A stretch of 64,000 nt of DNA, taken from the NCBI GenBank assembly GCA_044237765.1, contig JBIIEQ010000007.1, forward strand, positions 1 through 64,000. The letters run 5' to 3'. The notes below the pieces were generated by a model. The model did no database searches. It was not told the DNA's origin and was given only the letters and a program-made list of their open reading frames with translations. Positions 17,923 to 25,652 of the stretch are shown one piece after another. The stretch comes from UBA6136 sp044237765 (lineage in GTDB: Bacteria > Pseudomonadota > Gammaproteobacteria > Methylococcales > Methylococcaceae). The position numbers were made by a program, and so were the translations under genes. Position 1 is the stretch's first letter. The number at the start of each line of letters is the position of its first letter.

Positions 17923-18545
17923 AACACGAGCCTGCCGAGACGTGAACCCAGCGGAATAGCCTGATGGGAAGTCATGACGGCCAGCCCGCCCCGATCGAGG
18001 TGATGGCCCAACAACTCGCTGATCAGCCCGATTCCGCCTGCATCCAGAGCTGTGAAGGGCTCATCCAGCACCCACAAAACTGCGCCGATCAGGAGCATTC
18101 GAGCCAAAGCGACCCGCTGTTTCTGTCCTGCCGACAACACCCGCACCGGCAAATCAGCCCGTTCGGATAACCCGACCTGGCGCAAGACATCCTCAAGGCG
18201 GCCAAGCGAATCAGTCGCACCCCCAATCATGACGGAGGCGCGAAGATTTTCCTCGACCGTCAACTCATGCTTGAGCCCGATATGGTGGCCCAGATAAGCC
18301 AGTTGAGCATTGAAATCGGAACGGCGATCCTGGATGGATTCCCCCCGCCACAGCACATCACCTTCATCCGGAGGGGTCATACCCGCAATAATGCGCAACA
18401 GGCTGGTCTTGCCGGCGCCATTGGCCCCCTCAACTTGCAGCGCTTCCCCGGCGCTCAACTCGAAACCCAGATTTTCGAAAAGACAGACCTCGCCTCGATA
18501 ACAGCTCAAATCCCGGGCATGTAGCAGGGAAACCTTCTCGGTCAT
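17919..18545 (-). CDS. ccmA: Heme exporter ATP-binding protein CcmA
   Basis: A 208-residue ABC ATPase with Walker A (GANGAGKTS), a signature-like LSAGQKQRVALARM and Walker B (LWVLDEP). It energises the CcmAB complex of cytochrome c maturation. Short length without extra domains is typical. First gene of the operon, divergent from the aminopeptidase gene. Cytochromes in this window that depend on this system include the diheme MauG-like domain near 58 kb. Confidence 0.93.
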   Translation of the reverse strand: MTEKVSLLHARDLSCYRGEVCLFENLGFELSAGEALQVEGANGAGKTSLLRIIAGMTPPDEGDVLWRGESIQDRRSDFNAQLAYLGHHIGLKHELTVEENLRASVMIGGATDSLGRLEDVLRQVGLSERADLPVRVLSAGQKQRVALARMLLIGAVLWVLDEPFTALDAGGIGLISELLGHHLDRGGLAVMTSHQAIPLGSRLGRLVL

Positions 18546-18728
18546 GATCAGGGAATCAACGGAAGCCGCAGGGGAAAGTCATCCCGCGATTATCCCAGAA
18601 TTGCTGACCCCATGCGCCGCCGAGCTTCTCACCGCAGACGAGCGATCGGCTAAACTGAAGCTACCCTCGCATAACGCCGAGGGATTTCCTCCGGTCCCTG
18701 CCTTCATCCTGATTGAACCGACCCCGCC

Positions 18729-20045
18729 ATGCAGATCACCTCAGAACACCAGAAGCACACCCAGGACCTGCTCGATTTCATTGATGCCAGCCCCAGCCCT
18801 TGGCATGCCGTGTCGACCCTCGAAGAGCGGCTGTGTGTCCATCACTACACGCGGCTGGATGAGCGCGAACCCTGGCGACTCAGCCCCGGCGACCGTCATT
18901 ATGTCATCCGTGGCGACTCGTCACTGATCGCCTTCAAGGTCGGCGAGAAGGCTACGGCCAACAGCGGCTTTCGCATCATCGGTGCCCATACGGATTCACC
19001 TGGCCTGCGGCTCAAACCGAAGGCCGCATACGGCAGCGAACATCTGACAAGACTGGGCGTAGAGGTCTACGGCGGTCCCATTCTCGCGACCTTCACCGAT
19101 CGGGATCTCAGTCTCGCGGGCCGGTTGCATTTCCGCGGCAAGAATGGGATCGAAAGCCGGCTGATCCGCTTTGAACAGGCGCTGGCCCGATTGCCCAATC
19201 TGGCGATCCACATGAACCGCAAGGTCAATGACGAAGGATTGAAGCTCAACAAGCAGACGGAATTACCGCTGATTCTGGGCCAACTGCATAATGAACTGCC
19301 TCCGGCGCAGCAACTCCTCGCCTTGCTGGCCGGACAAGCCGATTGCCCGGCGGACGACATTCTGAGCTTTGAGCTCAACGTCTACGATACCCAGAAGGGC
19401 GCGTTCTGGGGGGCTGCGGGGGAGTTTCTGGCGGATAGCCAGATCGACAATCTTTCCTCATGTCATGCCGGCCTTTGCGCGTTGCTGGACGCAAAGCCTG
19501 CTCTGCATACCCCGGTTTGCGCATTTTTCGATCATGAGGAAATCGGCAGCGAAAGTCACAAGGGCGCCGATGGCAGCTTTCTCTCGGACATTCTGGAACG
19601 GATCACCCAGAGTCGCGGAGAGGAGCGAAACGAATATCAGCGTGGTCTGGCACACAGCCTGATGATCAGCGCGGATGCCGCCCACGCCTTTCACCCCAAT
19701 TTCCCGAATGCCTATGAACCCTGCCACGCCATCCGGCTCAACCAGGGGCCCGCTGTGAAAATCAACAGCAATCAGCGCTATGCCACCGACGGGTTCACCG
19801 AAGCCTGGTTTGCGGAGCTATGCCGTCAGGCTGGCGTTCCCAGCCAGACCTATGTGCATCGTAGCGATTTGGGATGCGGCTCGACTATTGGACCAATGAG
19901 CGCAGCCCGCCTAGGCATGAGGACGATTGATTGCGGTGCGCCGATGTGGGCAATGCATAGTGCCCGGGAAAGTGCCGGTGTGTTGGATCAGTTATGGCTG
20001 GCTCGGATGCTGACCACTCATCTGGAAAATACTGCCGGACTCTGA
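18729..20045 (+). CDS. apeB: M18 family aminopeptidase
   Basis: A 438-residue zinc aminopeptidase of family M18 (aspartyl aminopeptidase/ApeB type). The metal ligands can be placed at GAHTDSPG, FFDHEEIGSES and the C-terminal MHSARE motif. It is cytoplasmic with no signal sequence and has a normal length. The gene stands alone, divergent from ccmA across about 180 bases. The gene symbol follows the bacterial family name used in pseudomonads. Confidence 0.9.
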   Translation: MQITSEHQKHTQDLLDFIDASPSPWHAVSTLEERLCVHHYTRLDEREPWRLSPGDRHYVIRGDSSLIAFKVGEKATANSGFRIIGAHTDSPGLRLKPKAAYGSEHLTRLGVEVYGGPILATFTDRDLSLAGRLHFRGKNGIESRLIRFEQALARLPNLAIHMNRKVNDEGLKLNKQTELPLILGQLHNELPPAQQLLALLAGQADCPADDILSFELNVYDTQKGAFWGAAGEFLADSQIDNLSSCHAGLCALLDAKPALHTPVCAFFDHEEIGSESHKGADGSFLSDILERITQSRGEERNEYQRGLAHSLMISADAAHAFHPNFPNAYEPCHAIRLNQGPAVKINSNQRYATDGFTEAWFAELCRQAGVPSQTYVHRSDLGCGSTIGPMSAARLGMRTIDCGAPMWAMHSARESAGVLDQLWLARMLTTHLENTAGL

Positions 20046-20109
20046 AGCCCTCATAAATGCCGGATTAAAAGGGGGGGCGTTGTTCATCCAGCGCCACCAC
20101 ATCACCCGT

Positions 20110-20628
20110 TTAGAGCAGGGCTGCTTTCAAAAGACTGGCCGTTGCGGCGCCACCTTGAGCCTGGACGTACTGCATGACTACCGGCATGAACGCACTGGCC
20201 ATGCTTGAATTCATGCCCAGAGTCTGGAATGCACTCCCCAGGGCAGCGATACTGCCCAGTGAACTTCCGCCACCGATGGCGGAAGCGGCCGCTCCCATCA
20301 GGCCGGAATCGGCGCCAGTCACCGCAGAAATCGCCGGAGCCACGGCCAACATTTGCGACATGCCCGGCACCGCCGAGCTCAGCTTGCTGAAATCGGCCGG
20401 CGCCATATGAGACTGAGCCATTGAAAAGATCTCGCCGGCACCGCCCATCGCCTGCTGGTTGGTGACTCCCAACTGGCTGACGAGCATGTCAGTGAGGCTG
20501 GCGGATTTAACTGCCGAAGCCGCGCTGGCGGCATTGCCAACGGCTGCGGCGGTTCCGAGAGGAGAGGCGGTGCAACCAAACAGAGGGGCCATCAGGGCCA
20601 GGGCAGAGAATCGGATGATGTTTTTCAT
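20110..20628 (-). CDS. DUF2780-type lipoprotein
   Basis: A 172-residue predicted lipoprotein: MKNIIRFSALALMAPLFGC gives a signal with lipobox LFGC (Cys19). The mature part is rich in alanine, serine, glycine and methionine. It contains the pattern LVSQLGVTNQQAMGGAGEIFSMAQ, which resembles the DUF2780 (VcgC/VcgE-like) helical domain. The ATG at 20628 has a strong GAGGAG ribosome site seven bases upstream, favouring it over a longer frame. Function unknown. It lies downstream of, and on the same strand as, the CtaA-FtsY gene with a gap of about 170 bases. Confidence 0.7.
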   Translation of the reverse strand: MKNIIRFSALALMAPLFGCTASPLGTAAAVGNAASAASAVKSASLTDMLVSQLGVTNQQAMGGAGEIFSMAQSHMAPADFSKLSSAVPGMSQMLAVAPAISAVTGADSGLMGAAASAIGGGSSLGSIAALGSAFQTLGMNSSMASAFMPVVMQYVQAQGGAATASLLKAALL

Positions 20629-20802
20629 TATTGACTCCTCAGTCGTTATAAGAATTGCCATCGAACCGCCAAACCCTCCGTCACCTGGGCAACCGAAACT
20701 GGCCCCGGGTCGATAAGCACCGGGAGTTTAGTGCCACATTATTGAGACTGACAATCTTTATTTGGATACACCCGCCCTTGTCCGGCCATGGCCGGATCAT
20801 TT

Positions 20803-22890
20803 TCAGACCCCGGAATCCGCAAACAACGCATCAATAAATTGCTCGGCATTGAAATCCTGGAGATCATCAATGCCCTCCCCTATGCCAATGAAGCGGATGG
20901 GTATTCCGAACTGCTTGCCGAGGGCAAAAATGACGCCTCCCTTGGCCGTGCCATCCAGCTTGGTAAGCGCAATACCAGTCAGCCCCACGGCTTCTCCAAA
21001 CTGTCGGGCCTGATTGATGGCATTCTGTCCCGTACCCGCATCAAGCACCAACAGGACTTCGTGTGGGGCCGACTCATCCAGCCGCGCCATGATGCGCTTG
21101 ATCTTGCTGAGCTCCTCCATGAGGTTGGATTTGTTATGCAACCGTCCGGCCGTATCGGCGATCAGAACGTCAATACCTCTCGCCTGCGCCGCCTGCAGGG
21201 CATCAAAGATGACCGAAGCTGAATCTGCACCGGTATGCTGGGCAATGACCGGAACCTGATTGCGCTCACCCCAGGTCTGCAACTGCTCGACGGCTGCCGC
21301 GCGGAACGTATCTCCCGCAGCCAGCATCACGCTATGGCCCTGGTTCTGCAGCCGTTTCGCCAGCTTGCCGATGGTCGTGGTCTTGCCCACCCCGTTGACA
21401 CCCACGACCAGGATTACGAAGGGCCGGGTTTCATCAGGGATCACCAACGGCCTGCTCACCGGGGCGATCATTTCATGCAGATAGGTGCGAAGCCGATCCT
21501 TGACCACATCAATATCGGCGAGCTCACGGCGCTCCAGGCTTTCGGTCAGATGTTCGATGATGTCCTGTGTAGCGGTGACGCCAATATCCGCCGTCAGCAA
21601 TTGGGCTTCCAGATCCTCCAGAAACTCACGGTCTATGGCTTTCTTACCCAGTGCCAGAGTGCCAAGGAAGCCCGTCAGCCCCCCCCGAGTTTTGCCTAAC
21701 TGATTCTTGAGTCTGCCAAAAAGTCCTTCGGCCGAGGGCGCCTGGGCTTCCGGCTTTTGTGAAACAGGCTCCGGAGCCACCTCGGGAAAGGTGAGCGGAG
21801 GCAGGGTCACCGGCGGGATGGCTTCCAGCTGGGCGGGCGACTCAACGAATTCAGCGGGGCTGACAACCTTGTCGGCCCGACGAACGGTCAACCCCAGGAA
21901 ATAATGAAGATGGGCCACCAGCAACAACAGAAGCGCGGCGACGGCATGATGGGCGACCGCGATCGCGACCGGCAGACGCAGCAAGACTAACGCCATCCCA
22001 AGGCCAATCTGCACCAGCAAAAGAAAGCTCAGCAACAAGCCCGGCTTGCTGAGTCGCGGCACCTTGCGATTGGAGGTCACCCCCATCGCGAGCGCGGTAA
22101 GAACCAGGAACGTCAGCACGGCGCCCAAGCGGTGCAGGTAGTGAATACCCACTCGGGCTGCTGGCGGTAACAGGCTGCCCTGATAATTTTCAGGATGGTC
22201 AATGCCAGAGACAATCGAAGAGAAATCCATTTCCGGCATCCAGCTTCCAAGGCACGTCGGAAAGTCCGGACATGACAGAGCCGCGTAATTGGAGGATACC
22301 CAACCACCAAGGGCCGTTTGCATCAGGACGAGGAGCAAGCCTAACCGGCTCAACCAGAGCAAGCCGGTCACCTTTTCCTTCGGCGCAGATTGGGGACCCG
22401 TGAGCAGGTAAAGTCGATACAACAGCCAAAGAGTCATGAACCCGGCCATCAGATGGGCCGTGACCACCATCGGCATGACCTTGTATTTGACAGCCCACAT
22501 GCCAAGCAGGGCCTGAAAAATAATGAGGAGCAACGCACCAACACTCCAACCGATCACCCGATTTCGCCGTTCATGCACTCGGAACGAAAGTGCGACAAGC
22601 GACAGGACCAGCACACCCAATCCACCCGCCAAGTAGCGGTGGGTCATCTCTTTCCAGGCCTTGGACGCTTCGAAGTTACCCGCCGCTGCGTGGCCGCCTG
22701 CGGCAGCAGGATCGACGATCAGCTTTCCATAGCAGCCAGGCCAGTCAGGGCAACCGAGACCTGCGTCGGAAATCCGCACGTAAGCGCCCATCAGCACAAC
22801 ACAGAGCGCAAGCAAAAGGGTGAAAAGCGTTAGCTTCCTGAACATGGTATTGAGTGGGTTTTTATTGGAGTTGAAACCATCTGCGGGCAC
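20803..22890 (-). CDS. ctaA-ftsY: Heme A synthase (CtaA/COX15) fused to SRP receptor FtsY
   Basis: One uninterrupted 695-codon frame. Residues about 16-335 are a complete COX15/CtaA: eight hydrophobic segments, the paired cysteine motifs GCPDWPGC (47-53) and SCPDFPTC (207-213), and the four heme-ligand histidine positions (His84, His146, His253, His314/315). A proline/glutamate-rich linker (about 340-385) leads into a full FtsY NG domain. This has GVNGVGKTT (497-505), DTFRAAA (527-533), DTAGR (579-583), TKLDG (643-647) and a GxGE closing loop. CtaA oxidises heme O to heme A for aa3 oxidases. FtsY is the GTPase that docks SRP-ribosome complexes at the membrane. No stop, frameshift or strong internal ribosome site separates them. 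GTG 22890 and ATG 22845 are both possible starts, and ATG fits CtaA homologues better. ctaB, usually next to ctaA, is absent. Confidence 0.92.
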   Translation of the reverse strand: MPADGFNSNKNPLNTMFRKLTLFTLLLALCVVLMGAYVRISDAGLGCPDWPGCYGKLIVDPAAAGGHAAAGNFEASKAWKEMTHRYLAGGLGVLVLSLVALSFRVHERRNRVIGWSVGALLLIIFQALLGMWAVKYKVMPMVVTAHLMAGFMTLWLLYRLYLLTGPQSAPKEKVTGLLWLSRLGLLLVLMQTALGGWVSSNYAALSCPDFPTCLGSWMPEMDFSSIVSGIDHPENYQGSLLPPAARVGIHYLHRLGAVLTFLVLTALAMGVTSNRKVPRLSKPGLLLSFLLLVQIGLGMALVLLRLPVAIAVAHHAVAALLLLLVAHLHYFLGLTVRRADKVVSPAEFVESPAQLEAIPPVTLPPLTFPEVAPEPVSQKPEAQAPSAEGLFGRLKNQLGKTRGGLTGFLGTLALGKKAIDREFLEDLEAQLLTADIGVTATQDIIEHLTESLERRELADIDVVKDRLRTYLHEMIAPVSRPLVIPDETRPFVILVVGVNGVGKTTTIGKLAKRLQNQGHSVMLAAGDTFRAAAVEQLQTWGERNQVPVIAQHTGADSASVIFDALQAAQARGIDVLIADTAGRLHNKSNLMEELSKIKRIMARLDESAPHEVLLVLDAGTGQNAINQARQFGEAVGLTGIALTKLDGTAKGGVIFALGKQFGIPIRFIGIGEGIDDLQDFNAEQFIDALFADSGV

Positions 22891-22920
22891 TTCTCCGGAA
22901 AATCGGCAGGGATTCCGGAA

Positions 22921-23520
22921 TCACCCGATCTGGGAGGCCTTCAGCAGGTGCTTGAGATCCCTGACCATTTTATAAGGGTCGAATCCCGTGTCGTACCACA
23001 GCACCAGATTCCCGAGCGGATCGACGAGAACCACGACGCCTTCTTCGGCGGGTTTGCCGATGGCGCTGGTCAATGCCTGGAGCACTTCAGGCGTCAGACC
23101 CGACGTGACCAGCGCATCATCCTTGGCAATTTCTGGCACTTCCCGTGATCGGGTCTCCGGCGATACAAGCAAAATCCGCTGCACCCGGGGCATTTCCTTA
23201 TTCAACATCAGCCAGCCTTGATGAGTCTTGTGCAGTGTTTCGACACATACCGTCGCGCAAAGACCGGGCGCCACCTGCAGCAGAAGCCAACGGCCCTTGA
23301 TCTGCGCCATCTCATTCACCGGTCCGAGGGGCGCCGCCATCAGTTGATCATGACTCAGTTGTCGAGTCGGGAGAATGAGCGACCCATAATTGCTAGTTCG
23401 GTCGATCAGCTCAGGATGATTGGCGTAGTACCAGGCCAGTGCGAAGGGAACAACCGCCGTGAGAGCAATTACCATCACCAGCGCGCGGCTCTGCCAGATT
23501 GGTTTTGAAGCGTGTGTCAT
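22921..23520 (-). CDS. Membrane-anchored Sco/thioredoxin-like cytochrome oxidase assembly protein
   Basis: A 199-residue protein with one N-terminal membrane anchor (about 13-31) and a periplasmic thioredoxin-like domain. A CxxxC pair (Cys88, Cys92) in GLCATVC resembles the copper-binding motif of Sco proteins. Histidines 97 and 100 are close by. In pseudomonads a protein of this kind sits between SURF1 and ctaA, as here, so a role in oxidase assembly or metal delivery is inferred. Not assigned to a named family with certainty. Confidence 0.75.
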   Translation of the reverse strand: MTHASKPIWQSRALVMVIALTAVVPFALAWYYANHPELIDRTSNYGSLILPTRQLSHDQLMAAPLGPVNEMAQIKGRWLLLQVAPGLCATVCVETLHKTHQGWLMLNKEMPRVQRILLVSPETRSREVPEIAKDDALVTSGLTPEVLQALTSAIGKPAEEGVVVLVDPLGNLVLWYDTGFDPYKMVRDLKHLLKASQIG

Positions 23521-23532
23521 AACTGGAAAAAG

Positions 23533-24282
23533 TTATCCGACGTCAGATTGGAGACCATGCCGGACAAAGAAAAAAGCCGCAAGGGCCGCAAATAGAAACC
23601 ACTGCAAGGCATAGCCCTGATTCTTGCCGGGATCTAGCCGGACCATATGCCAAGCCCGGCTATAGCCCCCATCAGCAGAGGGATCCAATAATACCTGATA
23701 CGGCTGTACCGGATAACCGAGCCGTTCGGCGATCTTGTCCGCATCAGGCACTTGAACCAGTGCAGGCCAGCCTGACGTCGGGATATCGGCCCCGTCAAGC
23801 TGAAAGCCGACCCGGTGGAATCTGTCGACCAGCCCCGTCACCCTCGTGACTCCCGCAGGCAGCTGATGGATGTCCGGCAAATTCTGTCGGCTGGATCCTT
23901 GCGGCAGCCAACCACGATTGACCAGAACTGCCCTGTCCGTCCCCGAGAGCCTGAAGGGCGTGAGCACATGGTACCCGACCGCCTGTCCCTCAAGCTGATT
24001 GTCGAGCAGGAACTGATGGGCACCATCGTATTGACCTTCAGCCAGAACAGGCTGAAAACGCAGGTCCTCAATGTCCTCCGTGACGAGATCCTTCAGTGCG
24101 ACGGAAGGCTCCTCCGACCGCACATCACGCAGGGTATTGATCGCCCTCTTCTCATCCGCGCGTTGCAGCTGCCAGAAGCCCAACGCAATGAATAGCGGAA
24201 AAACCACGGCAAACAGCCCCAAGCCTTTTACCGAAGGTTTGAAGCTATAATTCGGCGAACCGCCACTGGCCCGGTGGCTCAT
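23533..24282 (-). CDS. SURF1 family cytochrome oxidase biogenesis protein
   Basis: A 249-residue protein with an N-terminal and a C-terminal transmembrane segment around a periplasmic domain, the SURF1/Shy1 plan. The conserved GFWQLQRADEK motif follows the first membrane segment, and GYHVLTPFRL and VNRGWLPQG are typical. SURF1 helps insert heme A into subunit I of aa3 oxidases. It shares its operon with the Sco-like protein and CtaA-FtsY. The coding start lies at the divergent junction with the DUF2909 gene. Confidence 0.9.
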   Translation of the reverse strand: MSHRASGGSPNYSFKPSVKGLGLFAVVFPLFIALGFWQLQRADEKRAINTLRDVRSEEPSVALKDLVTEDIEDLRFQPVLAEGQYDGAHQFLLDNQLEGQAVGYHVLTPFRLSGTDRAVLVNRGWLPQGSSRQNLPDIHQLPAGVTRVTGLVDRFHRVGFQLDGADIPTSGWPALVQVPDADKIAERLGYPVQPYQVLLDPSADGGYSRAWHMVRLDPGKNQGYALQWFLFAALAAFFFVRHGLQSDVG

Positions 24283-24321
24283 AACCCCGGCGTCGCAAAA
24301 CCACCAGCGGAAACACAGATT

Positions 24322-24576
24322 TTGAAGATATTCATCGTCCTGGCATTGCTCGTCATTATCGGCAGTCTCGGCACCGGCCTCTATTATCTCCTGAAAGACC
24401 GAAACCGATCTCCTCGGACGGTCCGTGCCCTGACCTTGAGAATAGGTCTTTCCATCGGTCTTTTCATCGCGCTGTTAATCGCCTTCAGCACCGGACTCAT
24501 CAAACCTCACGGGCTCAACCCCGGTTTTGACTCCGGCTCCCCTGCAGCGACCGCGAATTCAAAACCAGCCCCATAA
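24322..24576 (+). CDS. DUF2909 twin-transmembrane protein
   Basis: A short protein with two hydrophobic helices: KIFIVLALLVIIGSLGTGLY, then LRIGLSIGLFIALLIAFSTG. They are joined by a basic loop ending in KDRNR, the layout of DUF2909 proteins found next to SURF1 in cox clusters. The TTG start gives MKIFIVLAL, matching the usual N-terminus, with GCGGAAA upstream. An alternative GTG at 24274 would add 16 residues and overlap the SURF1 start. It is transcribed away from SURF1. Function unknown, probably oxidase-related by context. The cox structural genes are not in the window. Confidence 0.75.
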   Translation: MKIFIVLALLVIIGSLGTGLYYLLKDRNRSPRTVRALTLRIGLSIGLFIALLIAFSTGLIKPHGLNPGFDSGSPAATANSKPAP

Positions 24577-24666
24577 AATTGCATTCTCGCGGGGCGTCCG
24601 TTTCGCCTCCCACTTCAAACCAACTCCGAGCATCAATGCGATTGATGAGCCGGATCCGCCGCAAGG

Positions 24667-25530
24667 TCAGTCGTCGTCCTTGTTGATATCTGTTCCCTCA
24701 CTGGCCTCGACCAGCGGTACTTTGTAAATTTCCAGAATAGCCTTAATCTTTCCCCCGTTTTTGGCGATCAGATCGTCCAGCATCTGCTTGCGTTCCTTGT
24801 CCGGCCTCCTGACGCCCATGGACATCGGAAATTCAAATTGGAGTCCGGGTTCGGATTTCATGGGAATCAGCTCGAAAGTGTCGGGACTGCTTGTAGCAAG
24901 ATAACCTGCCATTGGCCCCCAGATTACGACCATGTCGATCTTGTCTTCGGCAAAATCCCGCGCCAGTATCTGCGCCGTATTCTGGGTAACATCACCTGTC
25001 ATGGATTGATACGGAATCCCCTGACCGATCAGGCCATGATTCAGCAGCCAGGTTGTTCCAGGGGCGCCGTCGAACATCGCAATGCGCAATTTGGTCTTTG
25101 TTTCCGGAGCCAGCTTGTCGATATCAGCGGGAGCCTTGATGCCTTGTAACGGGCCACTTTTCTTGTAAACCAGCACGTAGGTCGAACGATAGTAAGGCTT
25201 TGTCGTCGCCGCCATCTCGAACCCCGCGGGAACCCCCATCACCACATCGCACTTGTACTCTTCGGTATCCGGCAGCTTCGCCTTCAGGGTATTGCGGATA
25301 AATCCTAGCCGTTGTGGAAACCAGGTGTACTCAAGAGTCTTGCCAAGTTCACTGGCAAACAGTTCTGCAATCTTGTTTTCATAGCCGGAGCCGTCCTTAA
25401 CCGAGAACGGCGGATTATTGGGATCGGCACACACCTTCAGTGTCTTGCCCCCCGCCTCCACAGACCCGACTGACAAAACAAGCGCACCGATGGCAAGGGT
25501 CAATGCCCCCCATTTCGCAAAAGCTTTCAT
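24667..25530 (-). CDS. xoxJ: XoxJ-type periplasmic solute-binding protein of quinoprotein dehydrogenase
   Basis: A 287-residue periplasmic binding protein (family 3 fold) with a signal peptide ending near SVEAG. The sequence begins KTLKVCADPNNPPFSVKDGSGYENKIAE, diagnostic of the quinoprotein dehydrogenase-associated ABC substrate-binding-like family (MxaJ/XoxJ). XoxJ is thought to assist activation of, or PQQ/metal loading into, the methanol dehydrogenase. Structures show a large cavity able to hold a partner. It lies downstream of xoxF on the same strand, with a terminator-like hairpin between them that may lower its expression. No transporter permease is nearby, supporting the maturation role. 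Confidence 0.88.
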   Translation of the reverse strand: MKAFAKWGALTLAIGALVLSVGSVEAGGKTLKVCADPNNPPFSVKDGSGYENKIAELFASELGKTLEYTWFPQRLGFIRNTLKAKLPDTEEYKCDVVMGVPAGFEMAATTKPYYRSTYVLVYKKSGPLQGIKAPADIDKLAPETKTKLRIAMFDGAPGTTWLLNHGLIGQGIPYQSMTGDVTQNTAQILARDFAEDKIDMVVIWGPMAGYLATSSPDTFELIPMKSEPGLQFEFPMSMGVRRPDKERKQMLDDLIAKNGGKIKAILEIYKVPLVEASEGTDINKDDD

Positions 25531-25578
25531 CTAAAAATCTCCTTTCCGTTTCAAACCCAGGTCAGGGCTACAAAACAG

Positions 25579-25611
25579 AAGGCCCCGACTGAGCGAGTCA
25601 GTCGGGGCCTT
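25579..25611 (-). terminator. Hairpin between xoxF and xoxJ
   Basis: A perfect 14-base-pair stem (AAGGCCCCGACTGA with TCAGTCGGGGCCTT) around a five-base loop. On the minus strand it is followed by CTGTTTTG, so it can end most xoxF transcripts while allowing some read-through into xoxJ. Confidence 0.8.
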
Positions 25612-25652
25612 CTTCAGCTCAGGCTATGGGCCGCAAGGACCCATGGCAGCCC

